Assembly (NCBI RefSeq): GCF_904846315.1
Contig: NZ_CAJHAF010000001.1
Location: forward strand, 186,001 to 250,000
Reading direction: 5' to 3'
DNA: 64,000 nucleotides
Source: Psychrobacter jeotgali
Lineage (GTDB): Bacteria; Pseudomonadota; Gammaproteobacteria; Pseudomonadales; Moraxellaceae
Shown here: piece by piece, positions 24,378-34,155 of the stretch
Numbering within the stretch: position 1 is the first letter of the stretch
How the letters are laid out: the number at the start of each line of letters is the position of its first letter
Notes under the pieces: model-generated
Database searches by the model: none
The model's input: only the letters and a program-made list of their open reading frames with translations
What the model was told of the DNA's origin: nothing
Translations under genes and position numbers: made by a program

Positions 24378-24726
24378 TGCTGTAGAAAAACCTAAAGTTA
24401 GCGCTTATACACTAATGATTGTTCCAGAAGCGCTAAAAGAGTGGAATAAATTAAATAATAGTATAAAACTACAGTTAAAAAGTAAGCTCAAAAGTATTCA
24501 GTTGACTCCTAAAATACCTAAAAACAGATTAAGCGGACTTGAAGGATGTTATAAAATTAAGCTTATGCGTGCTGGCTATAGATTAGTTTATCAAGTGATA
24601 GATAGCAAAGTTATTGTTCTCATTTGGGCTATCGATAAACGAGAAGACAGTAAAGTTTACGATAGTGCCCGAAAAAGACTTGATAAAATCTATAATAACG
24701 ATGCCGTAAGCTTAATTTTGGATTAA
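24370..24726 (+). CDS. relE: RelE-family mRNA interferase toxin
   Basis: This 118-residue toxin belongs to the RelE/StbE group, which cleaves mRNA in the ribosomal A site. The core LKEWNKLNN, NRLSGLEGCYKIKL, AGYRLVYQV and KREDSKVYDSARKRL follow the family pattern. They include the Lys pair in CYKIKL, the Arg of GYRLVY, and the Arg and Tyr of KREDSKVY that correspond to the catalytic residues of Escherichia coli RelE, so the enzyme should be active. An N-terminal extension of about 15 residues precedes the core. A canonical toxin of this type needs a RelB antitoxin of about 80 residues, and none is present on either strand nearby; the upstream 286-residue protein fills that place. A hairpin terminator follows. 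Confidence 0.9.
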   Translation: MSDAVEKPKVSAYTLMIVPEALKEWNKLNNSIKLQLKSKLKSIQLTPKIPKNRLSGLEGCYKIKLMRAGYRLVYQVIDSKVIVLIWAIDKREDSKVYDSARKRLDKIYNNDAVSLILD

Positions 24727-24741
24727 AAAACTATTATTTAT

Positions 24742-24777
24742 AGGTCTTAAGCACATCAAATGATTAAGATCTTTTTT
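24742..24777 (+). terminator. Terminator after the RelE gene
   Basis: Stem aggtcttaa (24742-24750) with ttaagatct (24764-24772), one G-T pair, followed by TTTTT. It separates the island from the converging SDR gene. Confidence 0.7.
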
Positions 24778-24874
24778 AATCTAAAAATGTTAGTTGTAGA
24801 TACTATTTTCTCTAAAATAGCGTCTTTAGAGCCACTTTTCTAAAACTGCATCTCTAAAGTCGAGACCTATCCTC

Positions 24875-25594
24875 CTAAAACCGTAGCCCGCCATTGATAT
24901 CCAAGACATGACCCGTAATAAAAGAGGCTTCATCGCTTGCCAAAAATAAGATACCATTGGCAATCTCTTGCGGCTCTGCTAAGCGTCCAAGCATGGTTTT
25001 TTCCCGAATCGGCTTTAGCACCTTATCAGGTATGGTTTCCATCAAGTCCGTCTTAGCAAATCCCGGGGCAACCACATTGACCCGTACCGCTGCGCCTTTT
25101 CTTGAAAACTCTTTCGCCCATGTCTTTGCCATAGCAATAACGCCGGCTTTGGTCGCAGCATAATTGGTCTGACCAATATTACCATCCTCGCCGACGATTG
25201 AGCTGATATTAACAATAGAGCCTGAGCCTTGTTCCATCATGATGGGGCCAATGAGCTGGGTGACGTTAAAGACGCCTTTTAAATTGACATCGACGACTCT
25301 ATCCCACATCTGCTCCGTCATATTGTGCAGCAAAGCATCTTTAGTCACCCCAGCGTTATTAACCAAGATATCAATATGCCCAAAGGTCTCTATAACCTCA
25401 TCGACCACCGTTTGTAAACGTGCTCTATCGGTCACATCAGCTGATTTAAAATGTAGGTTTTCTTGCTGCCAAGCCGCCTCGCCAATATCTAAATTTATAA
25501 CCGTTGCGCCTTCTTTTAAAAAGGTTTGCGCGGTTTGCTTACCAATACCTTGGCTGGCACCAGTAATCACAGCAATTTTATCTTTAAGTCGCAT
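24875..25594 (-). CDS. fabG: 3-oxoacyl-[acyl-carrier-protein] reductase-type SDR (FabG-like)
   Basis: NAD(P)H-dependent short-chain dehydrogenase of 239 residues. The cofactor motif TGASQGIGK is at residues 12-20, the NNAG motif follows in ILVNNAG, and the catalytic Ser/Tyr/Lys set shows in SGSIVNISSIVG and YAATKAGV. The C-terminus ITGHVLDINGGLRF is typical of FabG. It lies outside the usual fatty-acid cluster and next to a CoA-transferase gene. It may therefore act on 3-oxoacyl-CoA or in polyhydroxyalkanoate metabolism (PhaB-like) rather than as the essential FabG. It reads convergently to the RelE pair. Confidence 0.85.
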   Translation of the reverse strand: MRLKDKIAVITGASQGIGKQTAQTFLKEGATVINLDIGEAAWQQENLHFKSADVTDRARLQTVVDEVIETFGHIDILVNNAGVTKDALLHNMTEQMWDRVVDVNLKGVFNVTQLIGPIMMEQGSGSIVNISSIVGEDGNIGQTNYAATKAGVIAMAKTWAKEFSRKGAAVRVNVVAPGFAKTDLMETIPDKVLKPIREKTMLGRLAEPQEIANGILFLASDEASFITGHVLDINGGLRF

Positions 25595-25810
25595 TCATTA
25601 TTCCTTTTGAACCTTCAATTATTCATTGAGTTATTTTTGTGGATTATAGCTTAACTTTAACTGTCGAAATATGTTGATTTACCATGGTCTATACTAAGTT
25701 GGCGTAGACTGGGGGTAAACCCAGCATTTTGATTTTGCATAGGGTTAAGCTGGGCTGATTGATTAAATTGCATTTTAGATTATTCTCAACACATCTTGAT
25801 AAACTATGGT

Positions 25811-27184
25811 TTATTCCACCAAAATACCGAAATCTATTGCTTCTTGACGTAGCGCTTCTCGGAACTTGGGATGAGCGATAGAGATTAAGCGTTCTATGCG
25901 CTCTTTGACATTGGTGCCTTTTAGGCTGACCATGCCATATTCAGTGGCTATCATGTCGATACTATTGCGCGATAAAGTCACGATGGCGCCGCGCTTCAAA
26001 GTAGTCACAATTTTTGAGGTTTCTACACGCTCGCCTTGGTCGTTTTTGACCATAGCGGTTGAATAAAGGGCAATAATACTTCTGCCGTTTTTTGCCATTT
26101 GCGCGCCGACAGCGGTGTCGGTCTGACCGCCTGAGCCGCTAAATTGCACCTGACCGATAGACTCAGAGCAGACTTGCCCAGTTAAGTCCACTTCTATGGC
26201 AGTATTGATTGAGACCATATTGTCATTTTGACTAATGACATAAGGATCAATAACGTAAGCGCCGTTGAGTACCAGTATGGATGGATTGTCGTCTAAATAG
26301 TCATAAAGTTTCTTACTACCAAGTGCAAACGAAAACACCACTTTTTCAGGGTGTAGCGACTTTTTCTTACCACTGATTACCCCTTGTTCGATTAAATCCA
26401 GCATACCTGAGGTCAGCATTTCTGTATGTACGCCCAAATCCTTTTTATCTCTTAGACAGACGGCAACGGCGTTAGGAATACCGCCAATGCCCAGCTGGAT
26501 AGTATCGCCATCTTGAATCTGCTCTGCGATAAGCTCACCAATTTTTAAATCTTTGTCATTGGGCTCAATATCAGCCAATACCGGCGCGTCGTAATCGACT
26601 TCAATCATATAATCAATATCATCGATATGCACCTCGACATCACCAAAGGTTCTAGGATAATTGGCATTAACCTCCAAAATAACCAGCTTAGCTTTTGCAA
26701 TCATCTGCTTTTCATAAGTGTTAGACAATGATAAGGACATAAAGCCATGCTTGTCTGGCGGTGTAGCGACGCCAACATAAATATCAGGGGTTATATGTTT
26801 GAGTCTATCGGTGCCTGCTAAATGCAAATGATTGGGTACAAATTCAGCATTGCCGTGTTTATGAGCTTTACGCATAGAGGGTGAGAAAAATAGACTATCA
26901 ATATTGAATGATTTTTTATATTTTTTATCGTAAAAGGTAGGATGATAAGGGGATAAGCAATTGGTAACGGTCACGTTTACGACGTCATCTGCTATGGTAT
27001 GCAGACTTTCCATAAATAGTTTTGCTTCGCCAGCGCCAAGACCGGTGACAATATGCTGGTCATTTTTTACCAGCTTTAGCGCTTCAGTGACGCTGATACT
27101 TTTTCTACTGAGTGTTTTACTGAGAGTTTTGCCGATAGTTTTATTGTTCGTAGTTTTATTATGAGCCGCTTCATTATTATTCAT
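25811..27184 (-). CDS. Acetyl-CoA hydrolase/transferase family CoA-transferase
   Basis: Cytoplasmic CoA-transferase of 457 residues in the acetyl-CoA hydrolase/4-hydroxybutyrate CoA-transferase family. The CoA-binding glycine loop LGIGGIPNAV, the segment AIEVDLTGQVCSESIG with the likely catalytic Glu, and the C-terminal MVSLKGTNVKERIERLIS and HPKFREALRQEA are all as expected. Such enzymes exchange CoA between acetate and short acids such as butyrate, 4-hydroxybutyrate, propionate or succinate; the precise substrate cannot be told. A 20-residue Thr/Asn/Lys-rich N-terminal tail is unusual. It stands alone, between an SDR gene (same strand, 216 bp downstream) and the terminator of the ABC operon. 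Confidence 0.85.
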   Translation of the reverse strand: MNNNEAAHNKTTNNKTIGKTLSKTLSRKSISVTEALKLVKNDQHIVTGLGAGEAKLFMESLHTIADDVVNVTVTNCLSPYHPTFYDKKYKKSFNIDSLFFSPSMRKAHKHGNAEFVPNHLHLAGTDRLKHITPDIYVGVATPPDKHGFMSLSLSNTYEKQMIAKAKLVILEVNANYPRTFGDVEVHIDDIDYMIEVDYDAPVLADIEPNDKDLKIGELIAEQIQDGDTIQLGIGGIPNAVAVCLRDKKDLGVHTEMLTSGMLDLIEQGVISGKKKSLHPEKVVFSFALGSKKLYDYLDDNPSILVLNGAYVIDPYVISQNDNMVSINTAIEVDLTGQVCSESIGQVQFSGSGGQTDTAVGAQMAKNGRSIIALYSTAMVKNDQGERVETSKIVTTLKRGAIVTLSRNSIDMIATEYGMVSLKGTNVKERIERLISIAHPKFREALRQEAIDFGILVE

Positions 27185-27263
27185 ATATATTCCTAATAGT
27201 AGCTTGGAGTAGTCTTTACAATGCTATTAATTTAGCCGATAAGACTGGTATTAAAGATAGCTA

Positions 27264-27295
27264 AAAGCCCATTCCTAAAGCTAAGAATGGGCTTC
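27264..27295 (-). terminator. Terminator of the ABC importer operon
   Basis: Stem aagcccatt (27265-27273) with aatgggctt (27286-27294); on the minus strand it is followed by TTTTAGC. It lies 40 bp beyond the stop of the ATPase gene. Confidence 0.75.
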
Positions 27296-27332
27296 CCTTT
27301 AATCTGAGTAAACAACCAAAACCAGCTTAGAA

Positions 27333-28127
27333 TCAGCTCAAAATCAAACTGTCATCTTCAACCTTTTCACCGCGAGTTTGCTCAAACATATCAAGCAAAT
27401 CATGGACGGTCATGCCTTTACGGATATCGCCTGCCACATCTAGTACCACTTGACCTTGGTGTAGCATAACGGTTCTAGTGCCATGCGCTAAAGCTTGTTG
27501 CATGGAGTGGGTAACCATCATGGTCGTTAGTTGGTTATCGGTGACGATTTTGTCAGTCAATTCTAAGACAAAAGCGGCAGTCTTAGGGTCAAGGGCAGCG
27601 GTATGCTCATCAAGCAGTAGAATCTTGGAGGGCTGCAAGGACGCCATAAGCAAGCTGACTGCCTGACGTTGACCGCCCGATAATAGCCCCATGCGATCGG
27701 TTAAACGGTTCTCAAGACCAAGCTTAAGCACTGATAACTTTTCGCGGAACAGATCACGGTTGTTTGCGTTTAGCGCAAAGCTCAAGCCGCGCTTGCCGCC
27801 ACGCTTATAGGCCAGTGCCATATTTTCTTCGATGGTCAATGCTTCACAAGTGCCCGCCATTGGATCTTGAAATACTCGTGCCACCCAGTGGGCACGCTGA
27901 TGGGCGGTTTTTTTGGTGACATCGATGCCGTTTAATAAGATGGAGCCACTATCTACCTTGGTCGTACCACTAACAGCGTTCAAAAAGGTTGATTTACCCG
28001 CGCCATTGGTACCAATCACCGTTACAAATTCGCCATTAGCAATATTTAGATTGATACCCCGTAGAGCAGGGTTCTCAATAGGGGTGCCCGGATTAAAGGT
28101 CAGGCGTAAATCTTTAGCTTGCATCAT
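27333..28127 (-). CDS. ABC transporter ATP-binding protein
   Basis: ATPase of the importer encoded by the next three upstream genes. It has Walker A GTNGAGKST (near 37-45), Q-loop VFQDP, signature LSGGQRQAVSLL, Walker B ILLLDEHTAALD and H-loop MVTHSMQQ. The 264-residue size suits a single cytoplasmic subunit. The HTAALDPKTAAF pattern is shared with ATPases that pair with PF04392-type substrate-binding lipoproteins. The start is the first of two adjacent ATGs; GAGG lies upstream. The permease gene ends 42 bp upstream on the same strand, so the two are one operon. Its transported substrate is not known; relatives have been linked to tryptophan or other amino acids. Confidence 0.9.
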   Translation of the reverse strand: MMQAKDLRLTFNPGTPIENPALRGINLNIANGEFVTVIGTNGAGKSTFLNAVSGTTKVDSGSILLNGIDVTKKTAHQRAHWVARVFQDPMAGTCEALTIEENMALAYKRGGKRGLSFALNANNRDLFREKLSVLKLGLENRLTDRMGLLSGGQRQAVSLLMASLQPSKILLLDEHTAALDPKTAAFVLELTDKIVTDNQLTTMMVTHSMQQALAHGTRTVMLHQGQVVLDVAGDIRKGMTVHDLLDMFEQTRGEKVEDDSLILS

Positions 28128-28168
28128 AATTATTATTCCTCACTGCTCATGGTTGCGATTGCATAAAG

Positions 28169-29068
28169 CTAACTACGAACTCTACGAGATAAAAACTTAG
28201 TTTTAACTTTGGGTAATACCAGCGCCACCACTACCAGCAAGGCCGTAATTAAGTTTAAATCCTGCGGTCCAAAACCGATACTACGTAAGGTATCACTTGA
28301 TAAAGCAACCTGAATAAACAGCTTGTAGAGCACCGCACCGATAATGACTGCAAGCGTGATCAGCCAAATTCGCTTGGCTGGAATAATGGTTTCACCAATG
28401 ATAACTGCGGCTAAACCAATGACGATAGTACCAATACCAATAGAGATATCCGCCCCGCCTTGGGTCTGTACAAACAGCGCACCTGCTAAAGCAATCAAGC
28501 CGTTAGAGATAGCCATACCGATGATAGTCATCTTTGAGGTATTAATACCTTGTGCTTGTGCCATCCGTAGGTTAGAGCCCGTAGCGCGCATAGATAGACC
28601 AGATTCAGTACTATAAAACCAATCTAAAAATAGCTTAGCCAATAGCACTACACCGCCGATAATTACGCAGCGCATCCAAAAACCATTACCGTCGGACACC
28701 AGCCCACTAAATACAGTAGTTTCACCTAATAAAGGTAGGTTTGGAGCACCCATAATACGTAGGTTGACTGAATATAGCGCTACCATTACCAAAATACTAG
28801 CGAGCAGCTGTAAGATACCGAGCTTGACGTGCAGCCAAGCGGTAACAATACCAGCAACGGAACCCGCCAGCATGCCAAAGATACAGGCTATCCACGGATT
28901 AATACCAGCAATAATAGAGATACCAGCGACCGCGCCACCCAAGGGAAAACTACCATCGGCAGTTAAGTCAGGAAAATCAAGTGTCCGAAATGAGATTAGG
29001 ACGCCAAGAGCCACAAGACCATAAATTAGGCCACTTTCAAGCGCACCAAAAAAAGCAATAAGAGACAT
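28169..29068 (-). CDS. ABC transporter permease (branched-chain amino acid type)
   Basis: Polytopic inner-membrane permease of the BPD_transp_2 family (299 residues), with about eight hydrophobic segments. Conserved features are FPDLTADGSFPLGGAVAG near the N-terminus and GLAAVIIGETIIPAKRI in the cytoplasmic loop that contacts the ATPase. A single permease gene implies a homodimer. It lies immediately upstream of the ATPase gene on the same strand. A terminator-like hairpin separates it from the substrate-binding genes further upstream, so it may be expressed at a lower level than they are. Confidence 0.9.
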   Translation of the reverse strand: MSLIAFFGALESGLIYGLVALGVLISFRTLDFPDLTADGSFPLGGAVAGISIIAGINPWIACIFGMLAGSVAGIVTAWLHVKLGILQLLASILVMVALYSVNLRIMGAPNLPLLGETTVFSGLVSDGNGFWMRCVIIGGVVLLAKLFLDWFYSTESGLSMRATGSNLRMAQAQGINTSKMTIIGMAISNGLIALAGALFVQTQGGADISIGIGTIVIGLAAVIIGETIIPAKRIWLITLAVIIGAVLYKLFIQVALSSDTLRSIGFGPQDLNLITALLVVVALVLPKVKTKFLSRRVRS

Positions 29069-29209
29069 AAGGGATCAGTAAGTCGTAACCAAGCGCAGAG
29101 TAAAGAGACTCTCAAACGCCAGCGGTGAATTTAACAGATTAAGTAATCTGCAGTTAGGGTCAACCAAAACATATCACAATAAGATGAGTGCTCAAATAAT
29201 AAGCCCAGC

Positions 29210-29261
29210 CTTCTAAATTAGTGCTGGGTTTTAAAATCAGACGGCAACCAGTATTGCCGTC
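29210..29261 (-). terminator. Paired hairpins between substrate-binding and permease genes
   Basis: Two hairpins lie in tandem: agcccagc (29212-29219) with gctgggtt (29223-29230), and gacggcaa (29240-29247) with ttgccgtc (29254-29261). They fall after the stop of the second substrate-binding gene and before the permease. They could partly terminate or stabilise the mRNA. Confidence 0.65.
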
Positions 29262-29302
29262 CTTTATAATTGTTAGCTATAGTTGCAGCTCTATAAAAGC
29301 CG

Positions 29303-30328
29303 CTATTCTATCACTTCTTTGGCCTCGTCAATAAGCGCTTGTGGCAAGGTAATACCCTGTTCAGCAGCATTTTTCGGACTGACATATAAATTAAGGGCTT
29401 GCGGAGTATAAACAGCAATCTCACCGGCATTTTCACCGTTTAAAATACGAGCTACTATTTTACCTGTTTCGCGGCCAAGCGCATAGTAATCGACACCTAA
29501 GGCGGCAATCGCACCGCGCTTAACTGAGCTGGTATCAGAGGCAATAAGGGGAATTTTACTTTCTTTAGCCACTTGATATAAAGCCTCATAGGCTGACACC
29601 ACGTTATTATCGGTTGAAGTGTAGATCATATCGACCCGACCTTCAAGACTACGGGCGGCCATAGCGATATCATTGCTACGCTGTGCTGGCGCTTCGTGGA
29701 CATTAATACCGAGCGGTGAAAGTTTTTCTTTTAGGTTCTTAAGCGTAATAGTAGAGTTGACTTCACCTGGGCTATAAACGTAACCCACATTCTTTAAATC
29801 AGGAATAATTTGACGCATCAGCTCAATCTGAGGCTCATAAGGTAGAGCGTCTGAACCACCGGTCACGTTAGTCCCGGAACCATCTAATTTAGGCACTAAC
29901 TTAGCTTCGATAGGGTCTGTAACCGCTGAAAACACTAAAGGAATCGTGCTGGTCGCTGCTGCCACTGATTGCGCTGAGGGCGTACCGATAGCAACAATGA
30001 CATCTGAACCATCGGCAACGAATTGCTTGGCAATCTGCCCAGCAGTGGCGGTATTACCTTGAGCGCTTTGAAAGTTAACCGTTAAGTTCTCGCCCTCATT
30101 GAACCCTTGATCCGCCAATTCGTCAACCACGCCTTTACGCACATCATCAAGTGCTGGATGCTCAACAATTGCAGTAATAGAAACGGTCTGCATGGTGGTT
30201 ACTGCTTTATCGCCAGCAGTGCCATCGACACTAGAGGTGTCTTGTGCTGATTGGTTACAGCCGGTCAAAATAGCGGTACATACACCGCCCCATAATAAGG
30301 CCTTTGCAAAGCGATTTTGATAGAACAT
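29303..30328 (-). CDS. ABC transporter substrate-binding lipoprotein (PF04392 type), copy 1
   Basis: Periplasmic substrate-binding lipoprotein with a signal peptide and lipobox LTGC (Cys24). The mature protein follows the ABC_sub_bind (PF04392/TrpX-like) pattern: ITAIVEHPALDDVRKGVVDE, FQSAQGNTATAGQIAKQF, VGYVYSPGEVNSTITL and AALGVDYYALGRETGK. It is strongly similar to the next gene upstream, so the pair arose by tandem duplication. Both probably feed the permease and ATPase downstream. The shared motif EHPxLD and the GYVYSPGE segment are typical of the family; the ligand is unknown. Confidence 0.9.
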   Translation of the reverse strand: MFYQNRFAKALLWGGVCTAILTGCNQSAQDTSSVDGTAGDKAVTTMQTVSITAIVEHPALDDVRKGVVDELADQGFNEGENLTVNFQSAQGNTATAGQIAKQFVADGSDVIVAIGTPSAQSVAAATSTIPLVFSAVTDPIEAKLVPKLDGSGTNVTGGSDALPYEPQIELMRQIIPDLKNVGYVYSPGEVNSTITLKNLKEKLSPLGINVHEAPAQRSNDIAMAARSLEGRVDMIYTSTDNNVVSAYEALYQVAKESKIPLIASDTSSVKRGAIAALGVDYYALGRETGKIVARILNGENAGEIAVYTPQALNLYVSPKNAAEQGITLPQALIDEAKEVIE

Positions 30329-30409
30329 AAGTGTTACTCCTAAAAATAATAATGTATCCGTACAAACAGGTGATGAATGGTAGTATCAATAAAGCTATTC
30401 AAATCAGCA

Positions 30410-31468
30410 CTATTCATTGGCTGCCTTGGTATCGACATTAATAGCATCGTTAAGTATATCTGCTGGCAAGTTGACGCCTTGGGCTTTAGCATGTTTAGGA
30501 CTGATATATAAAGTCAGCTCATTCATAACTTGCGGCTTAATGCTACTGACTTTTTCGCCATCTAATACTCGATAGACCATTTTGCCAGTGACCCGTCCAA
30601 AGTCATAATCGTTGACCCCAAGAGCGGCGGTTGCCCCGCGTCTAACACTAAATTCGTCAGAAGCAATTACTGGAATTTTTAGCTCGTTAGCAGCATTTGC
30701 CATCGCCTCAAACGCCGAGACTACGTTATTGTCTAGAGAGGTGTAGATAACATCAGCTCGACCGTCGAGGCTGCGAGTAGCCATGGCAACGTCAGTTGGG
30801 CGATTGGCGGTTAAGTCTAGTATCTGCAGCCCGCGAGCTGGCGCCGCCGCTTTGAGCTGATTCAGCACGGCAACCGAATTGGCTTCGCCTGGGCTATAAA
30901 CATAACCGATGGTTTTAGCGTTAGGGGCGATTTTTTGAATCAAATCTAACTGGGGCTCAATAGGTAACTGGCTGGATAAACCGGTCAAATTGTCTTGTAC
31001 AGGCTTATCGTTTACATCTATAAGCTTGGCAGCCAATGGGTCAGATATAGCAGTGTAGATAATAGGAATAGTGGTGGTCGAGGTGACCAAAGACTGCGCT
31101 GAGGGGGTGGAGATGGCCACAATAGCATCCGGATTATCACCAGCGAACTGCTTGGCAATCTGTCCTGCGGTGCCCAAATTGGCTTGCGCACTCTGAAAGT
31201 TAATGGTTAGGTTCTGATTTTCAACATAGCCATTGTCAGCCAATTCTTCGACGATACCACGTCTGATTTCATCTAATGAGGGATGCTCAACAATTTGGGT
31301 AATAGCTAGGGTTTTAGCAGGTTTATCAGTACTGACTGCGCTATCGCTAGCAGCAGGCTCAGTCGAGGAGTTTGAGCAACCAATAAGGCCAAAGGTACTG
31401 ATGGCACTAATGGCGGCTCCATATAAACTTAAGCGTAAGGTCGTGGCAATAGTCATTATTGGACTCAT
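30410..31468 (-). CDS. ABC transporter substrate-binding lipoprotein (PF04392 type), copy 2
   Basis: Second, tandem substrate-binding lipoprotein, first gene of the operon. Lipobox LIGC (Cys31) follows a signal peptide. Family segments match those of copy 1 almost block by block: ITQIVEHPSLDEIRRGIVEE, FQSAQANLGTAGQIAKQF, IGYVYSPGEANSVAVL and AALGVNDYDFGRVTGKMVY. The two differ most in the N-terminal 40 residues and in the domain that faces the ligand (for example LIDVNDKPVQDNLTGLSSQ here). They might therefore bind different ligands and share one importer. ATG 31468 has no clear Shine-Dalgarno sequence; Met5 is an alternative. Confidence 0.9.
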   Translation of the reverse strand: MSPIMTIATTLRLSLYGAAISAISTFGLIGCSNSSTEPAASDSAVSTDKPAKTLAITQIVEHPSLDEIRRGIVEELADNGYVENQNLTINFQSAQANLGTAGQIAKQFAGDNPDAIVAISTPSAQSLVTSTTTIPIIYTAISDPLAAKLIDVNDKPVQDNLTGLSSQLPIEPQLDLIQKIAPNAKTIGYVYSPGEANSVAVLNQLKAAAPARGLQILDLTANRPTDVAMATRSLDGRADVIYTSLDNNVVSAFEAMANAANELKIPVIASDEFSVRRGATAALGVNDYDFGRVTGKMVYRVLDGEKVSSIKPQVMNELTLYISPKHAKAQGVNLPADILNDAINVDTKAANE

Positions 31469-31675
31469 AAATTAGAAAGTGCAGGTTAGCCGAGCTACAA
31501 TAGCGCTTAAGCTCAATCAACGTTGAGATAGTAGGCTAACGTTAAAGTAATAGAATTATTATTTAGTAGGTTCATATTATGACAGTAATGTAAGTTATCG
31601 CAATAAAAAATTAACGCCCAGTCGTCATCAAGTAATATTAAGATGTTTATAAGTTAATTTTTTGTGCTATTACCC

Positions 31676-31708
31676 ATAAAAAAGAGATGCCGCAAAGGAC
31701 ACCTCTTT
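31676..31708 (-). terminator. Terminator after metG
   Basis: On the minus strand the stem aagaggtg pairs with catctctt (31682-31689 with 31700-31707, one G-T pair), followed by TTTTTT. It lies 58 bp after the metG stop. Confidence 0.75.
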
Positions 31709-31764
31709 TTAAGATAAATACCAGCACGGATAATATAGTTTAGCTTAAATTTCAGCTTAAAAGC

Positions 31765-33873
31765 TTAAGCCAGTAAGTCACCCACCACAGCTTCATCGGG
31801 TAGGGTGATGACGACTAACGAAGTCTTTGGGTCGCCAGCAGACAATACCATGCCTTCTGATACGCCAAATTTCATGGTGCGCGGCGCAAGATTAGTCACA
31901 CAAATGACCTTTTTATCTGTCAATTGCTCAGGCTCATAAAACTTACGAATACCGCTAAAGACGTTACGTGGTTTATCCTCGCCAACATCTAGGGTCAGTT
32001 GTAGTAGCTTATCAGCACCCTCTACATAGTCGCAAGATAGTACCTTTGCTACCTTCATCTCAACCTTGGCAAAGTCTTCAATGCCGATATAGTCGGTTTG
32101 CTTAGGACTGTCGTTAGCAGCGGCTTTTTTGCTATCTTTTTCTTTTTGCACTTTTTGAGCCGCCGCCTTTGTATCTTGGGTAGATTCTTGAGCTTCACCT
32201 AAAGAGGCTTTTGATGCTTCAATCATAGCGCTAACATCTTTTTCATCGATACGCTGCATCAAAGGTTTGAACTTATTGATTTTATGACCGAGCAGCCACT
32301 GATTACGGCTGGCAAAGCTTAAATCATCAATATTCAAAAATGCCTTGGCGTTTTCAGTCAGCTCAGGCAATACCGGCGCCAGATAAACCATTAACTGGCG
32401 GAAGATGTTAATTGCCACCGAGCAGACCTCTTGTACCTCTTGCTCAGTACCTTCAAGTTTAGCCAGTGCCCAAGGCTTTTTAGTATCAATATACTCATTC
32501 GCCTTGTCGGCGCACTGCATGATTAGGCGCATAGCTCTTGAGAACTCACGATTCTCGTAAGCGGCGGCAATCTCATCGCCAGTCTTGGTAATATCATCTA
32601 ATAAAAGCGGCTCCGCGCAAACCTCGGTCAGCATGCCGTCATACTTTTTGACCAAAAACCCAGCACTGCGACTGGCAATATTGACCACTTTACCGACCAA
32701 GTCGGAGTTGACCTTTTGCATAAAGTCGGCTAAATCAAGGTTGATATCTTCAACTTTATCAGACAGCTTACTGGCAAAGTAGTAACGCAAATATTCAGGA
32801 TGCAAGTATTCAGCGTAAGTTTCCGCCTTAATAAAGGTGCCACGCGACTTACTCATCTTCTCGCCATTGACCATCAAAAATCCATGAGCAAAGATGCCGG
32901 TTGGGGTGCGAAACTCGCTACCAGCAAGCATCGCTGGCCAAAATAGCGCATGGAAATAGACAATGTCTTTCCCTATAAAGTGGTAAACTTCCGTTTTATG
33001 CTCATTTTCCTCAGCCCAGTAGCGATCAAAATCAAGCTCGTTAGCTGTTCCCTTACGCTGCTCGCACAAGTTCTTGAAGCTCGCCATATAGCCGACGGGC
33101 GCATCGAGCCAAACATAAAAATATTTATCAGGCTCATCGCTTGGCGTATCGGGTATCTGAAAACCAAAGTAGGGGGCATCGCGGGAGATATCCCAGCTGA
33201 CCAGACCCGCATCGAACCACTCTTGTAGCTTATTCACCACCGAAGGTTGCAAGCGATTTTCACTACGTGTCCAGTCCTTTAAAAACTGCTCAAATTCTGG
33301 CAGATCAAAGAAATAATGCTTGGAAGTTTTGAGGGTTGGCGCTGCATCTGACAAGGTTGAGCGCGGATCGATAAGGTCGGTTGCATCATAAGTGGTGCCA
33401 CAAACCTCACAGTTATCGCCATATTGGTCAGGAGAATGACACTCAGGGCAGGTGCCTTTAACGAAACGATCGGCTAAAAACAGCTTTTTTTCCGGATCAA
33501 AAAGCTGTTCGACATCATGGGTTGAGATATGGCCAGCATTGTTTAGACGACGATAAATCAGCTCAGAAAAATGTTTGTTTTCTTCTGAATGGGTGGTGTG
33601 ATAATTATCAAACTCAATCAAAAACTTAGCAAAGTCAGCTTCATGTGACGCTTTTACAGTAGCGATTTGCTCCTCAGGCGTAATACCGTTTTCTTCTGCC
33701 TTGAGCATGATAGCGGTACCGTGCGCATCATCGGCGCAAACATAGGTAACCTGATGACCTTGCGCTCTCATTGCGCGTGCCCAAATATCGGTTTGGATAT
33801 ATTCTACAAGATGCCCTAAATGTATATAGCCATTAGCGTAGGGCAGCGCACTGGTTACTAAAATCTCACGCAC
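31765..33873 (-). CDS. metG: Methionine--tRNA ligase
   Basis: Cytoplasmic class I aminoacyl-tRNA synthetase that charges tRNA-Met with methionine. HIGH-type motif is [12 protein letters not shown] (residues 11-22), zinc-knuckle cysteines lie in [18 protein letters not shown], and the KMSKS loop appears as [10 protein letters not shown]. The C-terminal tRNA-binding extension (about residues 595-702) has [20 protein letters not shown] and FSGIRKFY. The length of 702 residues is slightly longer than the 677 of Escherichia coli because of a linker rich in Lys, Ala and Gln before the C-terminal domain. No T-box or other leader structure was seen upstream (33874-34155). It is a single-gene unit ending with a terminator. 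Confidence 0.98.
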   Translation of the reverse strand: MREILVTSALPYANGYIHLGHLVEYIQTDIWARAMRAQGHQVTYVCADDAHGTAIMLKAEENGITPEEQIATVKASHEADFAKFLIEFDNYHTTHSEENKHFSELIYRRLNNAGHISTHDVEQLFDPEKKLFLADRFVKGTCPECHSPDQYGDNCEVCGTTYDATDLIDPRSTLSDAAPTLKTSKHYFFDLPEFEQFLKDWTRSENRLQPSVVNKLQEWFDAGLVSWDISRDAPYFGFQIPDTPSDEPDKYFYVWLDAPVGYMASFKNLCEQRKGTANELDFDRYWAEENEHKTEVYHFIGKDIVYFHALFWPAMLAGSEFRTPTGIFAHGFLMVNGEKMSKSRGTFIKAETYAEYLHPEYLRYYFASKLSDKVEDINLDLADFMQKVNSDLVGKVVNIASRSAGFLVKKYDGMLTEVCAEPLLLDDITKTGDEIAAAYENREFSRAMRLIMQCADKANEYIDTKKPWALAKLEGTEQEVQEVCSVAINIFRQLMVYLAPVLPELTENAKAFLNIDDLSFASRNQWLLGHKINKFKPLMQRIDEKDVSAMIEASKASLGEAQESTQDTKAAAQKVQKEKDSKKAAANDSPKQTDYIGIEDFAKVEMKVAKVLSCDYVEGADKLLQLTLDVGEDKPRNVFSGIRKFYEPEQLTDKKVICVTNLAPRTMKFGVSEGMVLSAGDPKTSLVVITLPDEAVVGDLLA

Positions 33874-34076
33874 AAAATCACCTTTATTTTGATATATGGT
33901 TTTAAAGCTTATAAAGTTATAAAGCTGGAAGTTTTAGAATTCGATAATGGGGCCTATGATACCGTAAATTGGCTGAATTTGTGATATCCCTTAGTAATTA
34001 ACTCAATAATATTTGCAAGGAGTACTCATTTTTCATAGGGTTTATGGTCTTTTTTAGACTTTAATGATAAATAATA

Positions 34077-34107
34077 AAAACCCACCTAGCTATCTACCAA
34101 GTGGGTT
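34077..34107 (-). terminator. Terminator after the GntP-family permease gene
   Basis: Stem aacccac (34079-34085) with gtgggtt (34101-34107); the minus strand continues with TTTTTA. The 15-nt loop is ctagctatctaccaa. Confidence 0.75.
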
Positions 34108-34155
34108 GTACCGTTAACAATATAGGTTCAATAAGTAGCCGTTAGAAAGAATAAA

